From: an uncultured Lachnospiraceae bacterium
GTDB taxonomy: Bacteria > Bacillota > Clostridia > Lachnospirales > Lachnospiraceae
NCBI GenBank assembly: GCA_948470905.1
Contig: CAOKQK010000034.1
Span: 1-35,016 of the forward strand
DNA: 35,016 nucleotides
Direction: 5' to 3'
The position numbers and the translations under genes were made by a program. Positions 24,301 to 32,181 of this stretch are shown here, one piece after another. The first letter of the stretch is position 1. Each line of letters begins with the position of its first letter. The notes below the pieces were generated by a model that was not told where the DNA came from, did not search any database, and saw only the letters and a list, made by a program, of their open reading frames with translations.

Positions 24301-26210
24301 CAAAGATATGCTATGACCGTGCCCATGAGATTTATGGGCCGGATCTGCCGGAAATCGTGCAGGCCAGGCTGGAGAAGGAGCTGAATTCCATTATTAAGAA
24401 CGGCTTCGCGGTAATGTATATCATTGCCCAGAAGCTGGTGTGGAAGTCTGTGGAGGACGGTTATCTGGTGGGGTCCAGGGGGTCCGTGGGAAGCTCCTTT
24501 GTGGCTACCATGGCGGGGATCACGGAGATCAATCCCCTGAGCCCCCATTACTACTGCAGCAAGTGTCATTATTCGGATTTTGACAGCCATGAGGTGAGGG
24601 CTTATGCCGGAACGGCGGGGATTGACATGCCGGACAAGGTCTGTCCTGTCTGCGGGGAACCCCTGCACAAGGAGGGTTTTGACATTCCTTTTGAGACCTT
24701 TTTGGGCTTTAAGGGGGACAAGGAGCCGGATATCGACCTGAACTTTTCGGGGGAATATCAGTCCAAGGCCCACAAGTATACAGAAGTCATCTTCGGCGCG
24801 GGGCAGACCTTCCGGGCGGGGACTATCGCCACCCTGGCGGACAAGACAGCCTTCGGCTATGTGAAAAGGTATTATGAGGAGAGGGGACAGCACAAGCGAA
24901 ACTGTGAGATAGACCGCATTGTCCAGGGCTGTACCGGCGTCCGCAGGAGCACCGGGCAGCATCCGGGCGGTATCATCGTGCTGCCTTTCGGGCAGGATAT
25001 CAACTCCTTCACTCCCGTGCAGCATCCGGCTAACGACATGACTACGGATACGGTGACGACCCATTTTGATTATCACTCCATCGACCACAACCTGTTGAAG
25101 CTGGACATTCTGGGACACGATGATCCTACCATGATCCGTATGCTGCAGGACATGACGGGGATAGATCCCCTGACGATCCCTCTGGACGGCAAGGACGTCA
25201 TGAGCCTGTTCCAGAATACGGAGGCACTGGGGATCACGCCGGCACAGATCGGGGGAACGAAGCTGGGATGTCTGGGCATTCCGGAGTTTGGCACAGACTT
25301 TGCCATGGCGATGGTAATAGAGGCACAGCCCCAGTCCTTTTCCGACCTGGTCAGGATATCCGGGCTGTCCCACGGGACCAATGTGTGGGTGGGAAATGCC
25401 CAGGATCTGATCAGAGAGGGTACTGCCACCATTTCCACCTGTGTGTGTACCCGTGACGATATCATGACCTATCTGATCAATAAGGGTGTGGAGCCGGAGA
25501 AGTCATTTAAGATCATGGAGGCGGTGAGAAAGGGGCAGGTGGCGAAGAAAAAGGTCAATCCGGATCTGTGGAAGGAATGGGAGAAGGATATGCTGGATCA
25601 CGACGTGCCGCAGTGGTATCTGGACTCCTGTAAAAAGATCGAGTACATGTTCCCCAAGGCGCACGCCGCGGCCTACGTCATGATGGCGTGGCGCATCGCC
25701 TACTGCAAGATACATTATCCTCTGGCGTATTATGGCGCCTTTTTCAGCATCCGTGCGAAGGCGTTCTCTTATGAACAGATGTGCCAGGGGCAGGGGCATC
25801 TTGAGGCGATCATGGCGGAGTATAAGCGCCGGATGGATGCCGTATCCAATAAGGAGGCGGGGGCAGTACCGCTTTCCAACAAGGAGGAACTTGCCTATGG
25901 CGATATGAGGATCGTGCAGGAGATGTACGCCAGAGGGTATGAGTTCATGCCCATTGACATCTTCCGTGCCCATTCCCGCTCCTTCCGGATCCTGGAAGGG
26001 AAGCTGATGCCCTCGCTGAGCAGCATCGAGGGTGTGGGGGAGTCTGCAGCAGACGCCATCATGGAGGCGGCAAAAGACGGTCCCTTCCTGTCCAAGGATG
26101 ATTTCAGAGAGCGCACCAAGGTATCCAAGACGGTGGTGGATCTGATGTCAGAGCTGGGGATACTGGGGAAGCTTCCGGAATCAAATCAGCTTAGTCTGTT
26201 TGATTTCTGA
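21381..26210 (+). CDS. polC: DNA polymerase III subunit alpha, PolC type
   Basis: 1609 residues, longer than the ~1440 usual for PolC. The domains are in the PolC order: an N-terminal domain (1-190), a low-complexity insert (about 195-330), an OB fold (about 350-450), a PHP domain with HCHTKMSD near 461, and an embedded DEDD proofreading exonuclease starting YVVFDIETTGFSP near 567. The second PHP half and polymerase domain follow, with a zinc site (CSKCHYSD...CPVCGEPL, about 1058-1095) and the catalytic EPDIDLNFSGEYQ near 1114. The last residues, QLSLFDF, form a beta-clamp binding motif. It is the replicative leading-strand enzyme of low-GC Gram-positives. An AGCAGGA site precedes the ATG. 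Confidence 0.97.
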   Translation: MTKPFFEVFPTLDIKGTLHDKLEQAGVERVSASKQRDRLNIYLYSTRLILKEDIWAAETEIKRQLFAEAAVAVHIFERYELSSQYTPENLMGIYRESILEELKRYGHIEYNAFRMAEISYPEQDLLMLTVEDTVLNRGKEPELTRILQKILVERCGLKCGITVAYREAETGKYAEDDELKLRMRVEEIRRRAGIAGGSHASGAYGGGHDGDSAGSYGGAESGSHGGAGNGSHNGAGTGSYDAAGRGAYNGASGGAVSGQVQEETGIHGGTNGQSEKAGGTGAHPSGAEAAAGRTAAGSTRAFQGKSDFKRSEFHKSEFRRGEFRKGGDYTRSLKQSENPDVIYGRDFEDEVMAVEDIVGEIGEVTVRGKIMRFEAKELRNGDKSIVSIDVSDFSDTITVKLFVRNEFVDELKGKLKPGNFVKVKGVANMDRFDHELAISSITGIKSIPDFTEPRMDFAPHKRVELHCHTKMSDMDGVSEAKDIVKRAYKWGHRAIAITDHGVVQSFTDANHLWDDLWAAEKAKRKEAGEENPDKQDFFRVLYGVEAYLVDDLKEIVTEDRGQSLEGDYVVFDIETTGFSPVNNRIIEIGAVKVRGGEVTERFSSFVNPQVPVPFEIEKLTGIRDDMVKDAPLIQEVLPQFLAFSEGCVLVAHNAGFDMSFINEAARRQGLPAEHTVVDTVGIARVLLPNQAKHTLDAVAKALNISLENHHRAVDDAECTAWIFVKFIKMLKERGVVTLAQVNVLGADSPDVVKKMPSYHAIILAKNDLGRINLYRLVSASHLTYFNRHPRIPKSLVMKYREGLILGSACEAGELYRALLDGQSDVQIARIVNFYDYLEIQPVGNNKFMIASEKIRDIHSVEDIQNINRRIVKLGEQFHKPVAATCDVHFLDPQDEVYRRIIMAGKGFEDADDQAPLFLHTTEEMLEEFSYLGSEKAYEVVVKNTNMIADMIETIAPVRPDKCPPVIADSDKTLTKICYDRAHEIYGPDLPEIVQARLEKELNSIIKNGFAVMYIIAQKLVWKSVEDGYLVGSRGSVGSSFVATMAGITEINPLSPHYYCSKCHYSDFDSHEVRAYAGTAGIDMPDKVCPVCGEPLHKEGFDIPFETFLGFKGDKEPDIDLNFSGEYQSKAHKYTEVIFGAGQTFRAGTIATLADKTAFGYVKRYYEERGQHKRNCEIDRIVQGCTGVRRSTGQHPGGIIVLPFGQDINSFTPVQHPANDMTTDTVTTHFDYHSIDHNLLKLDILGHDDPTMIRMLQDMTGIDPLTIPLDGKDVMSLFQNTEALGITPAQIGGTKLGCLGIPEFGTDFAMAMVIEAQPQSFSDLVRISGLSHGTNVWVGNAQDLIREGTATISTCVCTRDDIMTYLINKGVEPEKSFKIMEAVRKGQVAKKKVNPDLWKEWEKDMLDHDVPQWYLDSCKKIEYMFPKAHAAAYVMMAWRIAYCKIHYPLAYYGAFFSIRAKAFSYEQMCQGQGHLEAIMAEYKRRMDAVSNKEAGAVPLSNKEELAYGDMRIVQEMYARGYEFMPIDIFRAHSRSFRILEGKLMPSLSSIEGVGESAADAIMEAAKDGPFLSKDDFRERTKVSKTVVDLMSELGILGKLPESNQLSLFDF
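22020..22139 (+). repeat. 24-bp tandem repeats in the polC linker
   Basis: Residues 214-253 of PolC are five octapeptides: GSYGGAES, GSHGGAGN, GSHNGAGT, GSYDAAGR and GAYNGASG, encoded by 24-bp imperfect repeats. They sit in an inserted Gly/Ser/Ala-rich linker after the N-terminal domain. A second short repeat, of KSEF/RGEF type, follows near residues 310-325. Confidence 0.88.
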
Positions 26211-26286
26211 GGGCATAAGACAGCTGATCGGTGAGCAGGGTCTGTATCTGCCATGCAGGGCTGGCAGGTTATATTTCTCACGAAAG

Positions 26287-26316
26287 AGACACTTCTTTAT
26301 GTGAAGTGTCTTTTTT
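26287..26316 (+). terminator. terminator after polC
   Basis: AGACACTTC (26287-26295) pairs with GAAGTGTCT (26303-26311) over a 7-nt loop, followed by a T run to 26316. It lies about 75 bp after the polC stop. Confidence 0.88.
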
Positions 26317-26334
26317 GCAATATTGAAAAAAATG

Positions 26335-26363
26335 TTGAAATTGATTTATTATTGTAATATAAT
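26335..26363 (+). promoter_or_regulatory. sigma-A-type promoter after polC
   Basis: TTGAAA at 26335-26340 and TATAAT at 26358-26363 are 17 bp apart, just past the polC terminator. It would transcribe rightward across a gene remnant (antisense to it) and then the gene at 26748, leaving a leader of about 375 nt. Confidence 0.65.
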
Positions 26364-26373
26364 ATAAAACATC

Positions 26374-26571
26374 TCAGAAGGGGATTGGAATAGCTGTAAG
26401 TTTTGCAGCTATGGTTTCTTTGCTGTAGGCTGTGGCAAAGTATTTGCAGGTACTTTTTACACGTTTGATGAATCCGTGAATAGGGAGATATTTAAAGATC
26501 CTGGACATTGCAGACGGACTAATGCCTTCCGTATGCTGACAGATATCTTTCTCATGCATCCCAAAAGTCAT
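26374..26571 (-). pseudogene. remnant of a transposase-like winged-helix C-terminus
   Basis: Read on the minus strand, 26571 to 26374 gives GISPSAMSRIFKYLPIHGF, then IKRVKSTCKYFATAYSKETI and AAKL before a stop. This resembles the C-terminal module of a transposase-like family I recall (a LLRxLRxHGLIKKVPxTxRYxLTxxG pattern). The frame stays open to 26748 but the remainder does not resemble the family, so this is likely a decayed end fragment. Alternatively the similarity is fortuitous. The rest of the 26,317-26,747 gap shows nothing else besides the promoter. Confidence 0.4.
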
Positions 26572-26747
26572 GTCCGTTCGTGTAGAATTGCAGATGGAAC
26601 GGTGCCCGTGTGGGGACATGCAGGCAGCAGGGTCAGAGTTCCTTATCAAGTATAAAAACTTTTCCGGTTTATACGGCATACATAAAAACACAGAAGTTGT
26701 GTCTAATATATCTTTATTATAAGCGTAAATGCAGGGAGGGAATTTCA

Positions 26748-27344
26748 ATGAAGGATGAATATGATATCACACTACTGATCAGTATTATTGGGGCGTGTGC
26801 ATGGCTGCCGGAAATTTGGAAGTTGGTTAAGTATTCCCGTTCCAAACTCGAGGCTTCTGTAATCGACATAATGCACATAAAAGATTTTACATTGAACACC
26901 AAAAATGAAAAATTGACTCCCAAAACTGGTCAAATGGTTGTTTTAGCAGTAGTCTTTTTTAATTATTATAAATCATTTTTTGTGAGGAATTTCCAAATAG
27001 AAATAATTTTAAATAGGGATGGCGGAACTGCGCGGAAAGCAACAATTGGAAATGTTGTACAGTATTGGCATGGCAAAGAACACAGGACGCTTGCTTTACC
27101 ATTTGAAACTAATTTTTTTGCTAATCCCTTGATCGTATCAGAGGAAAATAATATTAGGATAATCCCTTGTCTTTTGGAAGACATTTCTTCTGATAAAATA
27201 AGTATGCATGATATTAAAAGGATTAAATTTACATACGAAGATCAAAAAATGTTTAGAAGAAAAAAAACTATAGATGTAAAATGTAATGCTGACCGTTTTA
27301 GCAATCCAAATTATATCAGACAATATGTTCAAAAGATAGAATAA
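26748..27344 (+). CDS. hypothetical membrane-anchored protein
   Basis: 198 residues. One hydrophobic segment lies near the N-terminus (TLLISIIGACAWLP, about 7-20), and a second short apolar stretch (MVVLAVVFFNYY) near 64-75. The remainder is a beta-rich-looking soluble domain with many charged residues. I do not recognise the family. The frame extends upstream to 26610, but the ATG at 26748 has GGGAGGG 7 nt before it. The gene is strongly AT-rich and stands alone, 300 bp before the next gene, which suggests acquisition. A promoter at 26335-26363 could serve it. Confidence 0.65.
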   Translation: MKDEYDITLLISIIGACAWLPEIWKLVKYSRSKLEASVIDIMHIKDFTLNTKNEKLTPKTGQMVVLAVVFFNYYKSFFVRNFQIEIILNRDGGTARKATIGNVVQYWHGKEHRTLALPFETNFFANPLIVSEENNIRIIPCLLEDISSDKISMHDIKRIKFTYEDQKMFRRKKTIDVKCNADRFSNPNYIRQYVQKIE

Positions 27345-27659
27345 ATTAATGTAATTATTAATGTAGCGCACAATGCTGGATGAAAATTGAATGTATTGCT
27401 GTTTAAGTAAAGATTTATAACAGATATTCTTGACAGAATCACCAAGATTATACCCGGACAGTTTGTGCATTATGGCCGAAGAAATGTGGATATTGGAAGT
27501 TGGATAAGGATGTGGATATCTACATTGCGTATTTTGACAGATTTGTATATGCAGGAGCGTAAGACTGACATTTTCGTATGTTGTTATTAATGATTTCAGA
27601 GCTTTTCTCTGGAAAAATAAAAGAGCTGCTTATCAGTAAATTAGGGGAGGATGAATTTT
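27345..27659. other. 315-bp gap with no supportable gene
   Basis: Short open fragments exist on the plus strand (for example ILDRITKIIPGQFVHYGRRN near 27430), broken by stops and frame changes. They look like possible debris of an older gene but match nothing I can name. The last 20 bp hold the ribosome binding site of the acetyltransferase. Confidence 0.4.
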
Positions 27660-28106
27660 ATGTATATCAGGAAAGCAAAGTCTGCAGATGCAAATGACCT
27701 GAAGGTCTTATATTTTGAATACTTGACACATTTTCCACCCGAAGAAGAACAGGATATGAATTTATGGAAACAATTGCTTGATAAGTTTGAGAGAGATGAA
27801 AATATGTATTTGCTGGTGCTGGAAGAAGATGGCAAGGTTGTTTCTTCTGTGCAAATGGCGATTATAGAAGGTTTAACACATAATGTCAGGCCGTTCGCGG
27901 TTATTGAAAATGTTGTCACGCATGCAGATTACAGAAACAGGGGATATGCTTCGGCGCTTTTGGAGAAAGCGTCAGAAATAGCAGGGGAACACAGATGCTA
28001 TAAAGTTTTTCTGGAAACGGGTTCAAATAAAGAGAGTACTTTAAATTTTTACAAAAAGAATGGGTTTGAAATAGACAAAAAGCATTCCTGTTTAAAAAGA
28101 ATGTAA
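27660..28106 (+). CDS. GNAT family N-acetyltransferase
   Basis: 148 residues. The acetyl-CoA binding motif A is visible as IENVVTHADYRNRGYASALL (R-x-x-G-x-A core, RNRGYA). Motif B follows as FLETGSNKESTLNFYKKNGF. The fold spans the whole protein, typical of single-domain GNATs. An ATG at 27651 is directly abutted by AGGGGAGG, which is too close, while the ATG at 27660 has the same site 9 nt upstream, so I chose 27660. The substrate is unknown. It is 35 bp before the MATE gene and probably co-transcribed with it, as in acquired resistance-type pairs. Confidence 0.87.
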   Translation: MYIRKAKSADANDLKVLYFEYLTHFPPEEEQDMNLWKQLLDKFERDENMYLLVLEEDGKVVSSVQMAIIEGLTHNVRPFAVIENVVTHADYRNRGYASALLEKASEIAGEHRCYKVFLETGSNKESTLNFYKKNGFEIDKKHSCLKRM

Positions 28107-28141
28107 ATTTGGTTCAGGATAAAAGGAAGCAGGGAATCAGT

Positions 28142-29461
28142 ATGAAAAACGCAGGAGAAAAGCAGCCGGAAGGGATAAGTACGGGTAGTAAAGAAGGGGA
28201 GTATCATTTTCCGGTAAATCTGTTCTGCAGCCTTATGCTGTTAAGTTTTATTCCGTTTTTATATACGCTTGTGAGGACAAATTTAGTTGCGGGTGTTCCA
28301 TCAACGGACGGATTAAGCATTACAGGCCACATTGAATGGTTTGATTTAATGAATGAGACAATACAGGCATTTTTGATTGTGCCTTTGTATGCATTGCTTA
28401 ATGGGTATGTAAAAAAACGTGACAGGTTGAAAGAGAGGATTTTTCAATCATTTTTGATAGTAAATGCTGTTTATATTGTATTTTCCCTCATTGTTTATAT
28501 CCACTGCAATTATATTGTGTCTGTGATGACATCCAATGATGTTCGTGAGGTGACAGAATACCTTAAACTGGAGACAATTGGGTTCATAATTGGGAATGTC
28601 GTCAGTTTTGTAAACGTTTTGTTTGTAGTCCTGGAAAAGCCATTTTACATATATACAATGATTATATTGAAAACAGTATTCACAATCGTTGGGGATTCAT
28701 TGCTGATTCCTAAATTGGGTGTGAACGGGGTCGCCTATTCCAATATTGCGGTGAACATAACATGTGTTGTCTTATGTTTGATTGCCGTATACAGGGAAAA
28801 ATTAATTGCCGTCTCATTTCGGTTAAGCCAGTCGTTTTTGAAGGATTACTTGCGCATTGGTGTATTCAGCGGCGCGCAAATATTGCTGGATAATATGATT
28901 TATTCTGCAGTAGTGTGTAAAATGGTGAATGAGGTGGCGGAGCAGGGAAATTATTGGGTGGCAAATAATATCATATGGGGATTGCTGCTGATTCCCATAT
29001 CCGCATTGGGAGAAATTATTAAAAAAGAATGTGTGGGGAAATTATCTTTAAAGAAAATCAAATGTTATGTCATAGTGATGATTTCTGCCTTTTTTGTATG
29101 GTTCTGCTTTATTCCGGTCATAGATCCATTTTTAAAAAATGTGATGAGGATTGAAAATTATGCGGCAATAAAGCATATATTGCTCATTTTGATACCGTTT
29201 TATCTTGCATATGGATTTACCATATTATTTGACAACATATTAATCGGCTATGGAAAAACACAGTATTGTTTTGTGATATCAGCAATTGTAAATCTGCTCT
29301 ACTATCCCCTGGTATATGGGTTAATGTCAAGAGGAGTATTTACTCCCAATATGACATTTATCTGCATGATGTTTGGTTTTGGCATGGTAACACATTTAGT
29401 ATGCAGTATCTTATGTTTTACCATATTCAACAAAAGAAAAGGTGTTGGAGAGCAGGCATGA
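28142..29461 (+). CDS. MATE family efflux transporter
   Basis: 439 residues with about twelve hydrophobic segments in two similar halves, as in MATE (MOP superfamily) antiporters. The second membrane region after the loop GLSITGHIEW and the segment SLLIPKLGVNGVAYSNIAVN (a MATE-like P-x-x-G-x-x-G-x-A motif) support the call. These carriers export cationic drugs or metabolites in exchange for Na+ or H+; the substrate here is unknown. A TTG at 28109 is in frame, but the ATG at 28142 has CAGGGAA suitably upstream. It follows the GNAT gene by 35 bp. An HxlR-type regulator remnant lies just downstream in opposite orientation. Confidence 0.85.
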   Translation: MKNAGEKQPEGISTGSKEGEYHFPVNLFCSLMLLSFIPFLYTLVRTNLVAGVPSTDGLSITGHIEWFDLMNETIQAFLIVPLYALLNGYVKKRDRLKERIFQSFLIVNAVYIVFSLIVYIHCNYIVSVMTSNDVREVTEYLKLETIGFIIGNVVSFVNVLFVVLEKPFYIYTMIILKTVFTIVGDSLLIPKLGVNGVAYSNIAVNITCVVLCLIAVYREKLIAVSFRLSQSFLKDYLRIGVFSGAQILLDNMIYSAVVCKMVNEVAEQGNYWVANNIIWGLLLIPISALGEIIKKECVGKLSLKKIKCYVIVMISAFFVWFCFIPVIDPFLKNVMRIENYAAIKHILLILIPFYLAYGFTILFDNILIGYGKTQYCFVISAIVNLLYYPLVYGLMSRGVFTPNMTFICMMFGFGMVTHLVCSILCFTIFNKRKGVGEQA

Positions 29462-29510
29462 CAGAGGACAATGTTTGGATGCTCTCCAAAGCCCTTTTTC
29501 ACGCTGATCC

Positions 29511-29657
29511 TTACTTACCGTCATACTTGAATCCCCAGCTCATGTTTTCATAAAAAATCGGCATCAAATCCCGCCCCCGCTCAGTAAAAGAGTATTCTAC
29601 ATGGGGCGGGATTTCGTTGAATTGCGCCCAATAGATGTTTAGGACTTGCAAAATATA
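29511..29657 (-). pseudogene. C-terminal remnant of an HxlR-family regulator
   Basis: On the minus strand this reads YWAQFNEIPPHVEYSFTERG followed by RDLMPIFYENMSWGFKYDGK and a stop at 29511. The PPxVEYSxTERGxxL pattern is the diagnostic end of HxlR-type winged-helix proteins. The N-terminal helix-turn-helix is absent; the TetR promoter region takes its place. Because of its sequence, the fragment also forms a 12-bp inverted repeat (AAATCCCGCCCC at 29566-29577 with 29603-29614), which could act as a hairpin after the MATE gene. Confidence 0.75.
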
Positions 29658-29674
29658 TTTTTTCATGTTATATT
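29646..29674 (+). promoter_or_regulatory. promoter of the TetR-diguanylate cyclase unit
   Basis: TTGCAA at 29646-29651 and TATATT at 29669-29674 are 17 bp apart. The predicted start near 29681 coincides with the left edge of the palindromic operator. Confidence 0.7.
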
Positions 29675-29683
29675 GTGATGGAT

Positions 29684-29703
29684 GTAAATAAACGTTTACT
29701 TAC
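29684..29703. promoter_or_regulatory. palindromic operator, probably bound by the TetR protein
   Basis: A 20-bp palindrome centred on TAAACGTTTA, with outer arms GTAA and TTAC, mismatched only at one symmetric pair of positions. It lies about 10 bp after the -10 box and 16 bp before the TetR start codon, the classic place for autorepression by a TetR-family dimer. Confidence 0.7.
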
Positions 29704-29719
29704 AAAGTGGGGGAATGAA

Positions 29720-30382
29720 ATGGATTCTACTAAAGAACATATCATTATGGCGGGGATCAAGGGTGTCAGGCAATACGGGCTGGAAGGGGTCCGGGTACAG
29801 AATATCAGCAAACTGGCAGGCCTTACACAGGGGGCGATGTATCGCTATTTTAAGAGTAAAGACGAGCTGATGGAGGCGTGTTTTTTCTATGTGGATAAGC
29901 AGGTGGCGGAACTTTTTGAGCACATAAGCCTGAGCCCGCTTACTCTGGTTACGAACCCAAAGGGGGCGATAAAAGAGTTATGGCTTCCTTATTTTCGTTT
30001 CTGGACATCTCACCCGGATGAGACTATTTTTTACCATCGGTTTCGGGACAGTGCCCATTTCCCGGAATTTGATAAAAAAAGGGATGTGGGGTATTTTGAG
30101 ACGTTTGTAGGAATGGTTAAGCTTTTTCGCGGTCTGTTTCCAAGTCTCAATAAGCTTAATGCGGATCTGTTGTGGCTTCATGTGCTTACCAGTACCATTA
30201 TGTATGCGAAATATGTGGTGGAGGGTGTACTTCCCAACAATGAAGAGACGGAAAATGAAATTTTCCAGCTGATGGTCAGCGGATTGGCGGGATATCTGAA
30301 GCGTGGGAAAGAGGCTGATGAGAAAGCGGGGAAAAGGCGGGGGCGGAGTAAACTGAAAAAGACAGAGGAACAGGGAATTTAA
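29720..30382 (+). CDS. TetR/AcrR family transcriptional regulator
   Basis: 220 residues. The N-terminal helix-turn-helix is clear (IIMAGIKGVRQYGLEGVRVQ, then NISKLAGLTQGAMYRYFKSKDEL). A ~150-residue ligand-binding domain and a Lys/Arg-rich tail (KRRGRSKLKKTEE) follow. The frame is open from a GTG at 29675, but that overlaps the promoter and operator; the ATG at 29720 has GTGGGGGA upstream. The palindrome at 29684-29703 points to autoregulation. The diguanylate cyclase gene starts 40 bp downstream without a terminator, so an unknown ligand may control c-di-GMP production through this repressor. That link is inferred. Confidence 0.9.
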   Translation: MDSTKEHIIMAGIKGVRQYGLEGVRVQNISKLAGLTQGAMYRYFKSKDELMEACFFYVDKQVAELFEHISLSPLTLVTNPKGAIKELWLPYFRFWTSHPDETIFYHRFRDSAHFPEFDKKRDVGYFETFVGMVKLFRGLFPSLNKLNADLLWLHVLTSTIMYAKYVVEGVLPNNEETENEIFQLMVSGLAGYLKRGKEADEKAGKRRGRSKLKKTEEQGI

Positions 30383-30422
30383 TATACATCGATGCTGACA
30401 GATTGAGAGGAAAAGTTGGTAA

Positions 30423-32030
30423 ATGGATGCACAGTCTGAATTGAGTTTGAATCGTATAGTCATCAAAAATCTGCGCAGGACAACGCTTTGGCTATCGGTT
30501 GTTTTCTGTGGAGTTCTGTTAGTGGCTCAGCTATTTAACGCTTATATCAGGGGGCGTAAAAATGCATACACTACAATAGGGCAGGTAATGCAGCTCCTTG
30601 AAGAGAACAATAAGGAACTTATGAAAATTCTGGAGGAATATCGGATTACCTGTCTGAATAACGCGGAGATCATCGCTTACATGATTGAAAGAGATCATTC
30701 GCTGGACGGGAGTGTAGAGGAATTGCGAGAGATTGCCAGAATGCTGGAGATTGATGAAATTCATATTTTTGACCAGACTGGAACGATTATAAAGGGAACC
30801 CATCCGAAATACTATGGGTATAGCTTTGAGTCTGGTGGACAGATGGCATTTTTTGCGCCGTTGCTTGAAGATAAGACGCTGAAGCTGTGCCAGGACATAA
30901 CACCGAACACTGCAGAGGGAAAACTTATGCAATATTCGGCTCTTTGGAGCGGCGATGGGGAATTTATCGTGCAGGTAGGAATGGAACCGGCCAGTGCAAT
31001 TCGTACCATGAAAAAAAATGAATTGTCTTACATCTTTTCTTTGTTGTACAGAGTGATGGAAAATGACTTGTATGCGATCAACATAGAGACGGGAATCATA
31101 CAAGGTGCAACAAACAGCGCCCATGTTGGACAGAGTATGGAAGATATAGGATTACATCATATACAGGCGGGAAAGGGGAACGGCGACCTGCTGGCAATAG
31201 TAAACGGAAAGCTGTCATATTGTGTTTACCAAAATATAGGAGACACTGTTGTCATTGATGTTATGCCGGTTACATATCTCTGCGAGGGGGTTTTTTTCAG
31301 CACAATCCTGATGGGAATAGGCATTCTTGTCACAGCGCTGCTTTTACAGAAAGTATCCACAAAGCAAATGGGCAGGCTGATCGTGCAGGGCATTGTAGAT
31401 GTGAATAATACGCTGAAAAGGATAGCCGAGGAAGGGGAAGTGATCGCGGTCGATGTAAAGACCTGCAGGGAACTGGAGGAGCTCGGCAGGCATATTAATG
31501 AAATGACAAACAGAATGGTTGATATGCGCCTCCAGATTGAACGGCAGCGGGACAGGGATGTATTGACCGGATTATACAACAGGTACGGACTGGAAAACAG
31601 GATCAAGGAGTTGTTCCGAAACCCAAAGGAGATGAAGCATGCTGCGCTGGTCATGGTTGATGCGGATGATCTGAAATATATCAATGATTTTTATGGGCAT
31701 GAGCAGGGCGACGCCTATCTGAAAGCCTTGGCAAAGTCATTGGCGGACATGAACAATAAAAATATATTGGCCACCCGGTATGGGGGAGATGAGTTCATAT
31801 TGTTCTTCTATCAGGAGAAAAGTGAGGAAGATTTGAAAAGGGCATTGGGCAACCTTAACGAACTCCAGGATACAAGCGTAATTGAGCTGTCAGCGGAAAT
31901 TTCTGTTCCGCTTCGATTTTCCTATGGGATAAGCATTTTTAGAAAAGGAATAACCTATGATAACATGCTGAGAGAAGCGGATAAAAATATGTATGATAAT
32001 AAAAGGAAGCGGAAAGGGTATCCTCGATGA
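30423..32030 (+). CDS. membrane-bound diguanylate cyclase (GGDEF)
   Basis: 535 residues. Membrane segments at about 22-42 and 289-310 enclose an extracytoplasmic sensor domain of ~245 residues, probably Cache-like (EIHIFDQTGTIIKGTHPKYY). A HAMP-like linker or coiled coil leads to a GGDEF domain with DVLTGLYNRYGLENR, DADDLKYINDFYGHEQGD and the intact active site GGDEF at 454-458. It should make c-di-GMP from two GTP. The inhibitory RxxD site expected just before GGDEF is not present (NKNI), so product inhibition may be weak. GAGAGGAAAAG precedes the ATG. It follows the TetR gene by 40 bp and ends in a strong terminator hairpin. Confidence 0.93.
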   Translation: MDAQSELSLNRIVIKNLRRTTLWLSVVFCGVLLVAQLFNAYIRGRKNAYTTIGQVMQLLEENNKELMKILEEYRITCLNNAEIIAYMIERDHSLDGSVEELREIARMLEIDEIHIFDQTGTIIKGTHPKYYGYSFESGGQMAFFAPLLEDKTLKLCQDITPNTAEGKLMQYSALWSGDGEFIVQVGMEPASAIRTMKKNELSYIFSLLYRVMENDLYAINIETGIIQGATNSAHVGQSMEDIGLHHIQAGKGNGDLLAIVNGKLSYCVYQNIGDTVVIDVMPVTYLCEGVFFSTILMGIGILVTALLLQKVSTKQMGRLIVQGIVDVNNTLKRIAEEGEVIAVDVKTCRELEELGRHINEMTNRMVDMRLQIERQRDRDVLTGLYNRYGLENRIKELFRNPKEMKHAALVMVDADDLKYINDFYGHEQGDAYLKALAKSLADMNNKNILATRYGGDEFILFFYQEKSEEDLKRALGNLNELQDTSVIELSAEISVPLRFSYGISIFRKGITYDNMLREADKNMYDNKRKRKGYPR

Positions 32031-32104
32031 CTTCTCCAGGGGAAAAAGCGTGGCGATTGTCCCTTTGCCCTGAAAAGTAAAAAAGTATTTACAAAGATTT
32101 AGAT

Positions 32105-32181
32105 AGCGGAAAATCTTCTTATTAGCCTCCGTAAATGTTTATAACATCGGAGTGGCTTAACATCAAGGTTTTCCGCTTTTT
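32105..32181. terminator. long hairpin terminator after the diguanylate cyclase gene
   Basis: AGCGGAAAATCTT (from 32105) pairs at 12 of 13 positions with AAGGTTTTCCGCT (to 32177), enclosing an inner AGCCTCCG/CGGAG stem, and a T run follows to 32181. It lies 75 bp after the stop codon. The rest of the gap to 32,320 shows no clear promoter or gene. Confidence 0.75.

Noticed and set aside
22200-25373. Minus-strand open frame of over 1000 codons opposite polC
   Set aside because: It is a shadow of polC codon usage: His/Arg/Leu-rich translation, no motif, no ribosome binding site.
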